Below, one piece after another: positions 1 to 8,600 of a stretch of DNA of 24,416 nt (positions within the stretch are counted from its first letter, which is position 1; each line of letters opens with the position of its first letter). Source of the DNA: Anaerolineaceae bacterium UBA1363 (GTDB taxonomy: Bacteria > Chloroflexota > Anaerolineae > Anaerolineales > Anaerolineaceae); contig DBRR01000012.1 in NCBI GenBank assembly GCA_002306055.1, positions 1,691 to 26,106 of the forward strand, given 5' to 3'. The notes below the pieces were generated by a model. It made no database searches and was not told the origin of the DNA. It saw nothing but the letters and a program-made list of their open reading frames with translations. A program made the position numbers and the translations under genes.

Positions 1-149
1 TGTTGGAGAATTCCCCCTCTAAATGGAGGGTGTGAGGTGTTGAAGAATTCCCCGTCTAAAGAGCAGATAGTGAGTTGTTGGAGAAATCCCCCTCTAAATG
101 GGGGGCGTGAGGTGTTGGAGAATTCCCTCTCTAAATGGGGGCGTGTCGC
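1..149. repeat. Tandem direct repeat, about 4 copies of a ~37-bp unit
   Basis: Copies begin at about 1, 38, 76 and 113, giving periods of 37, 38 and 37 bp with no spacers. Each starts TGTTGGAGAATTCCCC or a close variant. Copies 1 and 3 carry CCCCCTCTAAATGG followed by a G-rich run, so each unit also has a short inverted repeat (CCCTC/GAGGG around TAAAT). Copy 2 is the most diverged and copy 4 ends in a different sequence. The array touches the window edge and may continue upstream. No open frame across it looks like a real gene. Confidence 0.8.
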
Positions 150-306
150 CAGAGGGGGTAATTAGGTCACGCCCAGGCGGGCTCGGATAAAGCAGTTTAG
201 TGATATCATTGACCCAGAAATTGGGAACCACCAGCCAGGCACCGCGCCTTGCTGGAGTTGTCAAAGTTGGTCGATTAAGCAAATCAGAAACGATTAAGGA
301 AGGTTT
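150..306. other. Non-coding stretch before the first gene
   Basis: No gene or clear promoter is seen. The only assignable signal is a purine-rich ribosome binding site, AAGGAAGG, just before the ATG at 307. A TTGTCA at 258-263 could be a -35 box, but no convincing -10 follows at normal spacing. Confidence 0.4.
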
Positions 307-585
307 ATGAACGTTGCTACCTACATTTTTGGATGGGTTATGGCAACCCTGCTCGGGGCTGTCTTCCACCTTTGGAAAGATGGGGGTTTTTGGAAACTGG
401 TTATCTATATTGTTCTCAGCTGGATTGGTTTCTTTTTGGGTCATCTCATTGCCAAAAGTGCTGGTTTCAACTTCATGAACGTCGGTTCCCTCTATCTTGG
501 CGGGGGAATTATTGGCAGCATCATCATACTCTTCGCCGGTCACTGGTTCAGTCGGATCGAATCCTTCCCCGGGCAGAGTAAATAG
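307..585 (+). CDS. Small three-helix membrane protein, function unknown
   Basis: This 92-residue protein is almost entirely hydrophobic, with three likely membrane segments at about residues 5-21, 30-50 and 58-78. The last is glycine-rich (YLGGGIIGSIIILFAGHW), loosely reminiscent of small YeaQ/GlsB-type stress membrane proteins, but I cannot assign it to that family. The ATG is preceded by AAGGAAGG at 4-bp spacing, which supports the start. Its TAG stop lies 2 bp before the trmI start, so the two are probably cotranscribed and translationally coupled. The frame is real by RBS, hydropathy pattern and neighbour spacing. The overlapping frames on both strands have no such support. Confidence 0.7.
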   Translation: MNVATYIFGWVMATLLGAVFHLWKDGGFWKLVIYIVLSWIGFFLGHLIAKSAGFNFMNVGSLYLGGGIIGSIIILFAGHWFSRIESFPGQSK

Positions 586-587
586 GG

Positions 588-1445
588 ATGATTACTTCAC
601 CAATCGAGTCAAGCAACTTCGCCTGCGAGGGAGACCTGGTTCAGTTGCAGGGTGCAGGTTACAAGAGCCATCTGCTGCGCCTGGAAGCAGGTGCTGTGCT
701 GCAAACCCATCGGGGAGTCATCCGCCATGACGACATTATTGGTCAAAAATGGGGCAGCCGGCTTGAGTCACACCAGGGCAACCCCTTCTACCTGCTACAG
801 CCGGGGATTGCTGACCTCATCAAGAACATCAAGCGCACCACCCAGATCATGTATCCGAAAGAAATTGGCCAGGTCCTCATCACCATGGGGATCGGTCCGG
901 GTATGCGCGTGCTGGAATGTGGCAGCGGCTCTGGCGGATTGACTACCGCTTTCGCGTATATGGTCGGTGATAGCGGGCATGTTTATTCCTATGAACGCAA
1001 GCAGGAAATCCAGGTGCTTGCCATCAAAAACCTGGAACGGGTCGGCCTGATTGACCGGGTGACTTTCAAAGTAGGAGATGCCTCGGAAGGGTTTTCTGAG
1101 GAAAACGTCGACGCGCTTTTCCTGGATTTACCAAATCCATATGATTACCTGGCTCAGGCACGCGCAAGCCTCAAACCTGGCGGATACCTGGGTATGCTTG
1201 TGCCAACCGTGAACCAGGTGCAGCTCTGCCTGCATTCGCTTACGCACAACAACTTCGCCTTTGTGGAAGTGGTCGAAGTGCTTGTGCGTTACTACAAAAC
1301 CGATTGGGAACATCTTCGCCCGGTGGATCGTATGATCGCACATACCGGATTTTTGTTGTTTGGAAGGGCGGTTGAACGCCTGGGTCTGGAAAAATCAGAG
1401 GATGCTGAACCTTCCGAGCTTGAAGAGACAGAGGATGCGCTTTGA
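588..1445 (+). CDS. trmI: tRNA (adenine-N1)-methyltransferase, TrmI/Trm61 type
   Basis: The protein methylates N1 of an adenine in the T-loop (position 58, also 57 in some lineages) of tRNA using S-adenosylmethionine. Family enzymes work as homotetramers. The 285 residues show the family order: a small N-terminal beta domain with HRGVIRHDDIIGQ and the downstream TTQIMYPKEIG, then a Rossmann methyltransferase domain with the SAM loop VLECGSGSGGLTTAFA near residues 107-122, an acidic VYSYERK at the end of strand 2, and DLPNPYD as the catalytic motif IV. The C-terminus is a short acidic tail. It starts 2 bp after the preceding stop with little Shine-Dalgarno sequence, so coupling to that gene is likely. 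It overlaps the next gene by 4 bp (TTGA). Assignment to the family is firm; the exact target position is inferred from homologues. Confidence 0.93.
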   Translation: MITSPIESSNFACEGDLVQLQGAGYKSHLLRLEAGAVLQTHRGVIRHDDIIGQKWGSRLESHQGNPFYLLQPGIADLIKNIKRTTQIMYPKEIGQVLITMGIGPGMRVLECGSGSGGLTTAFAYMVGDSGHVYSYERKQEIQVLAIKNLERVGLIDRVTFKVGDASEGFSEENVDALFLDLPNPYDYLAQARASLKPGGYLGMLVPTVNQVQLCLHSLTHNNFAFVEVVEVLVRYYKTDWEHLRPVDRMIAHTGFLLFGRAVERLGLEKSEDAEPSELEETEDAL

Positions 1446-2044
1446 GCGGCAGTCTTACCTTACCACATGACCTTGTAGCCCGCCTCCAGGCACATGCCGA
1501 GCAATCTGACCAGATGGATAGCGGTTGGCTGAATCTTGGTCCGCGCCGCCTTCATTCGGCGGCTGTGCTCGTCCCACTGGTTTGGGAAAAAGGCCAATGG
1601 CACCTGCTTTTTACCCGACGCACGGACAACCTGGGAGACCACAGCGGTCAGGTCTCTTTTCCTGGCGGCGCCTGGGAAGAGCAAGATGGCGACCTGGAAC
1701 GGACTGCCCTGCGCGAAGCCTGGGAGGAAGTGGGTATTGATCCAGCCTCCGTGGCAGTGCTCGGCAAGATGGCACGTTTCAATATGGTCTCGTATTTTCA
1801 GGTCACACCAGTGGTTGGTGTGGTCGCTTGGCCTTTTGAGCTGAAAATCAACGCAAGCGAGGTGGCACGGGCTTTCATTGTGCCGCTCGATTGGCTCGCC
1901 GACCCCCGGAATTACCAATTCAGACCGCGCCAGTTTAAAGGCCAAACTTTGAGAATCCTATATTACAACGATTACGATAAGGAGACCATCTGGGGTGCCA
2001 CCGCTCAGATTACTCAGGAATTCCTGCGTCTTATTCAAAACTGA
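1442..2044 (+). CDS. Nudix hydrolase, CoA pyrophosphatase (NudL/UPF0035) type
   Basis: This 200-residue Nudix protein probably cleaves CoA or its derivatives into phosphopantetheine and 3',5'-ADP, a metabolite clean-up role. The CoA-ase signature LLFTRRTDNLGDHSGQVSFP runs directly into the Nudix box beginning FPGG near residues 73-76 and containing R91-E92-x2-E95-E96-x-G. That box has the GGAxExxD spacing typical of this subgroup. Translation appears to start at TTG 1442 inside the end of trmI (overlap TTGA), with GAGG 7 nt upstream; no better ATG precedes the conserved core. The gene ends about 50 bp before a strong hairpin. Substrate is inferred from the signature; other (d)NDP derivatives cannot be excluded. 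Confidence 0.88.
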   Translation: MSGSLTLPHDLVARLQAHAEQSDQMDSGWLNLGPRRLHSAAVLVPLVWEKGQWHLLFTRRTDNLGDHSGQVSFPGGAWEEQDGDLERTALREAWEEVGIDPASVAVLGKMARFNMVSYFQVTPVVGVVAWPFELKINASEVARAFIVPLDWLADPRNYQFRPRQFKGQTLRILYYNDYDKETIWGATAQITQEFLRLIQN

Positions 2045-2091
2045 TCCACTGAAAGGGAAAAATCCCCGAAGATTTGTTACTATCATAAAAC

Positions 2092-2120
2092 AAAACGACC
2101 GCTTTTACAGCGGTCGTTTT
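2092..2120. terminator. Bidirectional intrinsic terminator between the Nudix gene and rplY
   Basis: An 11-bp perfect stem, AAAACGACCGC paired with GCGGTCGTTTT, encloses the 7-nt loop TTTTACA. A run of T follows on the + strand and, because the stem begins with AAAA, also on the - strand. It lies between two convergent genes and can serve both. Confidence 0.9.
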
Positions 2121-2140
2121 TGAACCTGAGAAGCATGCGA

Positions 2141-2797
2141 TTAGGCAGTTTCTTCTTCTTCGGTCTTCTTGCCCTTTTCAACTACCGCGGGTTCACCAGT
2201 GACACTTTCAACAGCGGGAGCTTCGACCTCTTCGGCAGCAATGTATCCAACCGAAACGATCACTTCGGATTGGTCGGTGAGAATGGTAATATTCTCGCCC
2301 AAGTTGAGATCAGCAATTGTGATGGAATCTTCAGGGGTCTTGATTCCACTGACGTCTACCAGGACACGCTCGGGCATATCCTGAGGGAAGCATTCGATTT
2401 CGATTTCGTTCAGACTGTGATTGAGCAGATAAATCGGGTTTTCAAGCACAGGGGCTTCACCTGTAAGCTCAAGTTCGACTGCGGCGCGCATTTTCTCGGT
2501 CATCGAGACAGCCAGAAAATCCAGGTGCGTCAGAGTACCGTACAGAACATCGCGCTGGCGATCGCGTACAAAGGCTTTGATTTTGTCCCCGGCGACATCA
2601 ACGGTCACGAGGGTAGTGGGGGTGATGCTGGCCATCTGGTGCGAAACCGTGTGGCGATCCATCTGGATGGCCTGGCTCTCGACTCTGTGTCCGTAAATTA
2701 CGCCGGGCAGAATGCCGGCGCGGCGCAACTGGGAAACCTGTTTTCCCTTGATTGTGCGCTTTTCAGCTTTGATAACGATTTCTTCTTGTTTAGTCAT
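2141..2797 (-). CDS. rplY: 50S ribosomal protein L25/TL5/Ctc
   Basis: L25 of the long CTC/TL5 form binds 5S rRNA in the large subunit. The 218 residues begin with the N-terminal RNA-binding domain (about 1-95), including RRAGILPGVIYGH and VRDRQRDVLYGTLTHLDFLAV. A beta-rich C-terminal domain follows (about 100-185), including NEIEIECFPQDMPERVLVDV, and then an acidic, Glu-rich tail (about 186-218). The ATG has a strong GGAGGAAAA leader, so the start is clear. A good promoter lies about 75-105 bp upstream and the gene is monocistronic, ending at the shared hairpin at 2092-2120. In several bacteria the long form is a general-stress protein; whether that holds here is not visible. Confidence 0.95.
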   Translation of the reverse strand: MTKQEEIVIKAEKRTIKGKQVSQLRRAGILPGVIYGHRVESQAIQMDRHTVSHQMASITPTTLVTVDVAGDKIKAFVRDRQRDVLYGTLTHLDFLAVSMTEKMRAAVELELTGEAPVLENPIYLLNHSLNEIEIECFPQDMPERVLVDVSGIKTPEDSITIADLNLGENITILTDQSEVIVSVGYIAAEEVEAPAVESVTGEPAVVEKGKKTEEEETA

Positions 2798-2847
2798 TTT
2801 TCCTCCGGGCGCCTCTCACCATGTTTCAGGTTACCCTCGCCCATAAA

Positions 2848-2860
2848 TTTACCGGGTAAA
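2848..2860. promoter_or_regulatory. Palindrome in the rplY leader, possible operator
   Basis: TTTACCGGGTAAA is a perfect 6-bp inverted repeat around one G. It sits about 6-18 bp downstream of the transcription start predicted from the rplY promoter, where a bound repressor or a small RNA hairpin could act. A related GTTTACCC word occurs at 2875-2882, over the -10 box. The function is inferred from position only. Confidence 0.35.
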
Positions 2861-2873
2861 CCGGCAACTTTTA

Positions 2874-2902
2874 AGTTTACCCAGTCCCTCTTCATGCGTC
2901 AA
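2874..2902 (-). promoter_or_regulatory. Sigma-70-type promoter of rplY
   Basis: Read on the minus strand, TTGACG (2902-2897) is separated by exactly 17 bp from TAAACT (2879-2874). Transcription would start near 2866, giving a leader of about 70 nt before the rplY ATG. Confidence 0.6.
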
Positions 2903-2909
2903 GGGTCGC

Positions 2910-2946
2910 GCATTAGTTGTTGTGCATTAGTTGTACCGCATTAGTT
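2910..2946. repeat. Three direct repeats of GCATTAGTT at a 14-bp period
   Basis: GCATTAGTTGT occurs at 2910-2920 and 2924-2934, and GCATTAGTTCA at 2938-2948. The spacing is a constant 14 bp. The array lies just upstream of the rplY -35 box and between rplY and the divergent SRAP gene. The third copy continues as GCATTAGTTCATC, matching the reverse complement of words at 24061-24099. It could be a set of activator sites or a remnant of a dispersed repeat family. Confidence 0.6.
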
Positions 2947-3065
2947 CATCTAAAATGTTACTGAAATGCTATCGTTAGCTCAACTGATAATGTTACCGAG
3001 GTAAATGTGAGTCAGTGAGTCAGGATACCCTGTACTGGTGGAGTGAGCGAAGCAGACAGAGATTG

Positions 3066-3071
3066 TATAAT
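3066..3071 (+). promoter_or_regulatory. Probable -10 box of the SRAP gene
   Basis: A perfect TATAAT stands 34 bp before the ATG at 3106. No good -35 is seen at 17 bp. A start near 3078 would exclude the upstream in-frame GTG at 3043. Confidence 0.5.
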
Positions 3072-3105
3072 ATTCACAGGTTATTTATTCGCGATCGGAG
3101 ATACT

Positions 3106-3798
3106 ATGTGCGGAAGATTTACCATGGCGCTTGACTCAGATGACGTGCGCACGCAGCTTGCGCTAGGGCAAATGCCGCTCGATTGGGCGCCGCGCTACAA
3201 CATCGCCCCTTCGCAGGAAATTGCCTGCGTGCCTTTTGCGGAAACCCGCTCAGTTCATTGGTTTCGCTGGGGGTTGGTGCCCTTCTGGGCGAAGGATCCG
3301 TCGATTGGCAACGGCATGATCAACGCGCGAGCCGAATCAGTGGCTGAAAAGCCAGCATTCCGCAATTCCTTCAATAATAAACGCTGCCTAATCCTTGCTG
3401 ATGGCTTTTACGAATGGCGTAAGGGTGGAAAATCGTCGGTTCCCTTCTACTACAGTTTGCGCAGTGGTGAGGCTTTTGCCTTTGCAGGTCTGTGGGACGA
3501 TTGGGAACCCAAAGGGGTCAATTCAGAGCCTGGTCTCCCCGGACTGACCACTTGCACCATCATCACTACCGAAGCAAATTCACTGGTTGCCGAGGTGCAC
3601 CCGCGTATGCCAGTCATTCTCAAAGGGCAGGCGATGTGGGATTGGCTATCGGAACCTGATGGGAAGAGACGGCTGAGTTTGCTCAAGCCTTTTGATTCCC
3701 AACTGATGCAAGGTTGGGAGGTCAGCCGCGCGGTCAACAACCCGGCGCAGGATGATGCTTCGCTTATCCAGCCAGTAGGCGGCGATCTATTGAGTTGA
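3106..3798 (+). CDS. SRAP-domain protein (YedK/HMCES type), abasic-site DNA-protein crosslink
   Basis: SRAP proteins bind single-stranded DNA at abasic sites and form a stable thiazolidine crosslink through the N-terminal cysteine, shielding the lesion. The frame can be extended upstream to 3043, but the family requires Cys at position 2, exposed after Met removal, and MCGRF begins at the ATG at 3106, preceded by CGGAG. This gives 230 residues. Conserved residues visible are Cys2, Asn32 in YNIAPSQ, the INARAES motif, Glu103 in DGFYEWR and His165 in HPRMPVIL. All expected catalytic and binding residues are present and the length is normal. The gene stands alone between rplY (divergent) and the amylase gene. 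Confidence 0.95.
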   Translation: MCGRFTMALDSDDVRTQLALGQMPLDWAPRYNIAPSQEIACVPFAETRSVHWFRWGLVPFWAKDPSIGNGMINARAESVAEKPAFRNSFNNKRCLILADGFYEWRKGGKSSVPFYYSLRSGEAFAFAGLWDDWEPKGVNSEPGLPGLTTCTIITTEANSLVAEVHPRMPVILKGQAMWDWLSEPDGKRRLSLLKPFDSQLMQGWEVSRAVNNPAQDDASLIQPVGGDLLS

Positions 3799-3862
3799 TT
3801 ATGAGTACCTATCAAGTGGCTGAGCCCAATGTTCTTTCCTGCATGCCGGTCGTTGAATCGTG

Positions 3863-3868
3863 TAGAAT
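3863..3868 (+). promoter_or_regulatory. Possible -10 box for the amylase operon
   Basis: TAGAAT differs from the consensus at one base and lies about 60 bp before the chosen ATG at 3929. No matching -35 box is found at standard spacing, so this is weak. Confidence 0.3.
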
Positions 3869-3928
3869 TACCTATGCAATCTGCTGGAGGTAATGCTCCC
3901 AGCTAATGCTAACCTTCCTGGAGAAGCT

Positions 3929-5623
3929 ATGAAAAAGCGTGTCTTGCCAGTAATTCTTCTGTTTGTTGCCAGCCTGGTCCTGGCTGCATGCAAAGCCAAG
4001 ACCACTCTGACCGAATCTGCTGAAATATCCACCCAACCTACTGCTGGAGCGACTGAACACGTCGCTATAGAACACACTCCAGAGACTGAGTCCAGCCAGG
4101 GATGGTGGAACGGCGTGGTTTTTTATGAAATCTTTGTCCGCTCGTTTAAGGATAGCAATGGGGATGGCATTGGTGACTTCCGCGGAATCATTGAAAAGCT
4201 CGACTATCTCAATGATGGTGATCCCAACACCGACACTGACCTTGGGATCAGCGGGATTTGGCTGATGCCGATCTTTCCTTCGCCCTCTTATCATGGCTAT
4301 GATGTGACCGATTACCAAGCGGTGAACCCTGATTATGGCACATTGCAGGATTTTCAGGATTTGGTGGAAGCCTGCCACGAACGCGGGATTCGTGTGATCA
4401 TCGACTTTGTCGTCAATCACACCTCTTCTGAACACCCATGGTTTTTGAGCGCGAAGGATAAAGCCAGTGAGTACCGAAACTGGTACGTCTGGTCGGACGT
4501 TGTGCCCTCGCAGCAAGGACCTTGGGGGCAGAATGCCTGGTATCAATCGAGTGGTAGTTTTTATTATGCGCCTTTTTGGAGCGGCATGCCCGATCTGAAT
4601 TACAAAGAGCCAAAGGTGACCGAGGCAATGTATGATGCCACCAAATTCTGGCTGGATATGGGCGTGGATGGTTTCAGAGTGGATGCGGCTCGCTACCTGG
4701 TGGAAGATGGTGTCACTCTGCAGGACTCAAAGGGTTCGATAGAGTGGTTCCAAAAATGGCGTGAATACTACCTGGGTATCAATCCCCAAACCTATACTGT
4801 AGGGGAAGTGTGGACGGACACCCAGATCATTGCCAAGTACGGTCAACCCACTCGCGGCATGCAGGAATACTTCATGTTCGACCTGGCAGCGGATATTCTG
4901 GGGGGATTGTATTCCCCTGATCCCTCGCGCATCATGGCATCGTACCTGGAGAGTCTGAAATACTTTCCGGATCAGCAATTTGCCACCTTTTTGACCAATC
5001 ACGACCAACAGCGTGTGGCATCTTTCTTTAGCAGCAAGCTTGACCGGCAAAAACTGGCAGCCTTCATCTATCTGACGGGTCCAGGTACGCCCTTCATCTA
5101 CTATGGTGAAGAAATCGGCATGACTGGCAACAAGCCGGATGAGCGCTTGCGCACGCCGATGCAGTGGTCTTCGGAAGCAAATGCTGGCTTTAGCAGTGCC
5201 AAACCCTGGGAACTGATAAATGACGGCTGGGAGAAGCTAAACGTGGCTGCTCAGGACTCAGATCCGGAATCCTTGCTCAATTGGTACCGCGGATTGGTCA
5301 ATCTGCGTAACCAACACCCCGCCCTGCAGAAAGGCGACTACATTCCCTTCACGTCATCCTGCCGCAGGCTCTACACCGTAGCCCGGGTGGAAGGCGACGA
5401 AGTGCTGCTGACCGTTGCCAATCTTGGCGTGCAGACCCTCGAAAACTGTACCATCGCGCTTGAAGGCGGCGACCTGGCTGGCACCTGGCAGGTGGAGGCG
5501 GTCTGGGGAAAGGCACCTTTCTCTGAAATTACCTTCGCTGAAAATGGCTCCCTGAGCGACTTTGTCGTGGCGGAGAAGCTCGTCGGCGGAGAGACATTTA
5601 TCCTGAAACTGATACGCCCTTAA
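3929..5623 (+). CDS. GH13 alpha-amylase-family lipoprotein
   Basis: A secreted, membrane-anchored glycoside hydrolase probably cutting alpha-1,4 glucans such as starch or glycogen. The start at 3929 yields a lipoprotein signal, MKKRVLPVILLFVASLVLAAC, with the lipobox Cys at residue 21. An in-frame ATG at 3893 also exists, but its GGAGG is only 2 nt away and it would bury the signal, whereas 3929 has GGAGAAG at good distance. After a short linker the GH13 barrel starts at GWWNGVVFYEIFVRSF, followed by the DSNGDGIGDFRG calcium-type loop. The four conserved regions are present: DFVVNH (Asp159), GFRVDAAR (nucleophile Asp252), GEVW (acid/base Glu293) and NHD (Asp359). A C-terminal beta domain follows. 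At 564 residues it is of ordinary length. It probably forms an operon with the next two genes (22-bp gap). Exact specificity (amylase versus glucosidase) is uncertain. Confidence 0.92.
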   Translation: MKKRVLPVILLFVASLVLAACKAKTTLTESAEISTQPTAGATEHVAIEHTPETESSQGWWNGVVFYEIFVRSFKDSNGDGIGDFRGIIEKLDYLNDGDPNTDTDLGISGIWLMPIFPSPSYHGYDVTDYQAVNPDYGTLQDFQDLVEACHERGIRVIIDFVVNHTSSEHPWFLSAKDKASEYRNWYVWSDVVPSQQGPWGQNAWYQSSGSFYYAPFWSGMPDLNYKEPKVTEAMYDATKFWLDMGVDGFRVDAARYLVEDGVTLQDSKGSIEWFQKWREYYLGINPQTYTVGEVWTDTQIIAKYGQPTRGMQEYFMFDLAADILGGLYSPDPSRIMASYLESLKYFPDQQFATFLTNHDQQRVASFFSSKLDRQKLAAFIYLTGPGTPFIYYGEEIGMTGNKPDERLRTPMQWSSEANAGFSSAKPWELINDGWEKLNVAAQDSDPESLLNWYRGLVNLRNQHPALQKGDYIPFTSSCRRLYTVARVEGDEVLLTVANLGVQTLENCTIALEGGDLAGTWQVEAVWGKAPFSEITFAENGSLSDFVVAEKLVGGETFILKLIRP

Positions 5624-5645
5624 TCCGGGCATGAAAAGAGGAACC

Positions 5646-8600
5646 ATGAAAAAACTTCAATTTTGGATTGCAATTATCCTTAGCCTGGCAGTCATTGCAG
5701 GCTGCTCGGCGCCCAGCCCGACGCCCGCTCCTACGGATGTGCCTGTTGAACCGACAACCCCTGTGGCTGAAGAGCCAACAGCGACGGAAGCTCCGGTCGT
5801 GGAGGAATACCCGCTGTACGTCAACCTCACCTGGCATCAGCATCAGCCGATGTACTACAAAGACGAAAATGGCTTCTATACCCGACCGTGGGTGCGTGTG
5901 CACGCCACCAAGGATTACCTCGACATGGCTGAGATGATTGCCGAAGAGGAAGGCGTGAAGGCGACAATCAACCTGACTCCTTCCCTGATCCGGCAATTGC
6001 AGGACTTCACGGATAATGGGGCCAAGGACCTTTACTGGGTGCTGGCGGAAGTCCCAGCAGCAGAATTGACCGTGGAACAGAAGACTTTCATCCTGCAGCG
6101 GTTCTTTGACGCCAACTGGGACCACATCATCGCGGTTTACCCGCGCTACAAGGAATTGCTCGATCTGCGCGGCGGCACAGACGAAGCTGCAATTGCTGCC
6201 GCAGTTGAAAACTTTACCGAACAAGACCTCCGCGATCTGCAAGTATGGTTCAACCTGGCTTGGATTGATCCGGATTACCTGGCTCAGGAACCCTTCAAAG
6301 CCCTGGTCGATAAAGGCAGAGACTTTACGGAAGAAGATAAGGTCACCCTCTTTGATGGCATTCTGGCATTGATGAAGCGCGTCCTGCCAACTCATAAGGA
6401 TTTGCAGGATGCCGGCATCCTGGAAATTACAACCACTCCGTATGCCCATCCGATTTTGCCTTTAATTTACGACACGGACCTGGCCTTAGTTGGCAACCCC
6501 AAGGCAATCATGCCGAAACAGCGCTTCAGCTACCCTCAGGACGCAACCTTTCATCTGCAGAAGAGCGTGGAAATGTACGAGAACATCTTTGGGCGTGAGG
6601 TCCGTGGGCTTTGGCCGGGTGAGGGCTCCGTGGCAGAAGAGATCGTGCCGCTTGTCAGCGAGGCAGGATACAAGTGGATGCAAACCGGCGAACCTGTGCT
6701 GGTGGCAAGCCTGGGGCTTTCGGGAGACCGCTTCGCCAGGGATAATAACGGTGTGGTAAAAGACCCGGACACCTTCTATCGTCCTTATTACGTCCAAGGC
6801 GAAAGCGGCGATAAGGTAGCGGTCTTCTTCCGCGATTGGGTGATTTCGGACAAGATTGGTTTCAATTATTCTGGTATGGCAGGTGAAGCTGCTGCGCAGG
6901 ATATGATCGATTCCCTGAACGCGATCCATGAGAGCCTGAAGAACACAGAAGGTCCTCATATAGTAACCATTGTAGTGGACGGCGAAAATGCCTGGGAAAA
7001 CTATGATAACGATGGCAAGGATTTCTTCCATGCCCTCTATAAAAAGTTGGCTGAGAGTGAAACACTCGAAACGATCACCCCTTCAGAATACCTTGAGCTA
7101 TACCCTGAACAACGCGAGTTGGACACTTTCTTCCCGGGGGCGTGGTTCAGCACCAATTATGACACCTGGATTGGTGAAAGCGAAGAAGCAGAAGCTTGGG
7201 ATCTGCTTGCACGTGTGCGGGCAGATTTAAAGCAGTATGAGGATGGCACCCTCAGCGGCAGCTCTGAAGCGCTGGCAAAGGCACAGGACTTCATGTACCT
7301 GGCAGAAGGTTCGGATTGGTTCTGGTGGTACGGCACGGATCAGGATTCCGGTCAGGACAGCTACTTTGATGAAGGCTACCGTGCGCTCCTGAAGGGCGTC
7401 TATACCTCGTTGGGCGTGGAGTACCCTGCTTACCTGGATTTCCCGGTCATTCAAGCACAGCCGCTCAAGGCTGATGTGGCTGTTAGCGGTGAGATGACGC
7501 CTGTCATCGATGGGGTTGCAACTGAAGATGAGTGGAGCAAGGCTGCGCTTTATAAGGCAGGAGAAGAAGCCTCTATCCAGAGCTTTGGTTATGGCATGGA
7601 TCAGGAAAATCTCTACCTCCAGATCAACCTGGCGAAGGCTTTGGCTGGAGGTGAGGCAATCGAAGTCTACCTGAACGCTCCTGGAGACATTAACAAGCAG
7701 ATGGCAGATCTTAGCGCTACTGGGCAGCTGTTGGCTCCAGCTTCCCGCGTGCTCGAAATAAAAGCTGGGCAAACCACCGTCGGAATGTACTTGACGGATG
7801 GCACAACCTGGACAAAGCAGGAAGAAGCGCTTGGCCAAGTGGCTGCGAAGGAAGGCACGATCGAAGTGCAGCTGCCTAAGAGTGTTTTAGGAGAAGCCAG
7901 CAACGGGAATGTGATCCCCATGCAGGTCATCCTGCGCCAGGAGGAGGCTATTCAATTTAACACGCAGGCTCCTCTTGCTATTCAGTTCTTTAGTTTTGAA
8001 CCCCTGACCAGCGTGCTGCTGATCGAGGACCCTGAAGGCGACGACAATGGTCCTGGCAGTTACACCTATCCCAAAGATGGTGTGTTTAAGGCTGGGGATT
8101 TTGACCTGACTGCCTTTGAGGTCTCCAGCGATGGAGCAAATATCTATTTCAGCTTTACCGTCAAAGCGCCAATCACCAATGGCTGGAACTCACCAGCAGG
8201 TTTCTCTGTGCAGACTTTTGACGTCTACATCGATAAGGACCCGGGTGCCGGCACTGGCAATCGCATGCTGCTGCCCGGCAGGAATGCTGCGCTCGCGGAT
8301 GGTAATGGATGGGATATTGCCCTTTGGATCGAAGGCTGGACGCCACAGGTTGTCGTTCCTGGTGAAGATCCATTGGGAGAGCCAGTGAATAATACCGAAG
8401 CCAGCTCAGCCATGAAAGTGTATGTGGATGCCGGCAAGAATGCAGTTATCGCCAGCGTACCGGCGGAATTCTTTGGTGAGGGCAGCCCAACCGAATGGAG
8501 CTATGCCGCGGTTGTTCTTGGTCAGGAAGGTTATCCTGCAGAAGGGGTTTGGCGCGTGCGCGATGTCAACCAGAACGCAGAAAGCTACCGATTTGGCGGC

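Noticed and set aside
1..149. Possible CRISPR array
   Set aside because: The units are contiguous at a 37-38-bp period with no spacers between them, and no cas gene is near.
94..543. 149-residue frame on the minus strand
   Set aside because: It runs antisense to the membrane-protein gene and through the repeat array, with low-complexity composition and no family resemblance.
2120..2944. 274-residue frame on the plus strand
   Set aside because: It is antisense to rplY, whose frame, RBS and promoter are clear.
5598..6449. 283-residue frame on the minus strand
   Set aside because: It is antisense to the GH57 lipoprotein and shows no recognisable domain or RBS.
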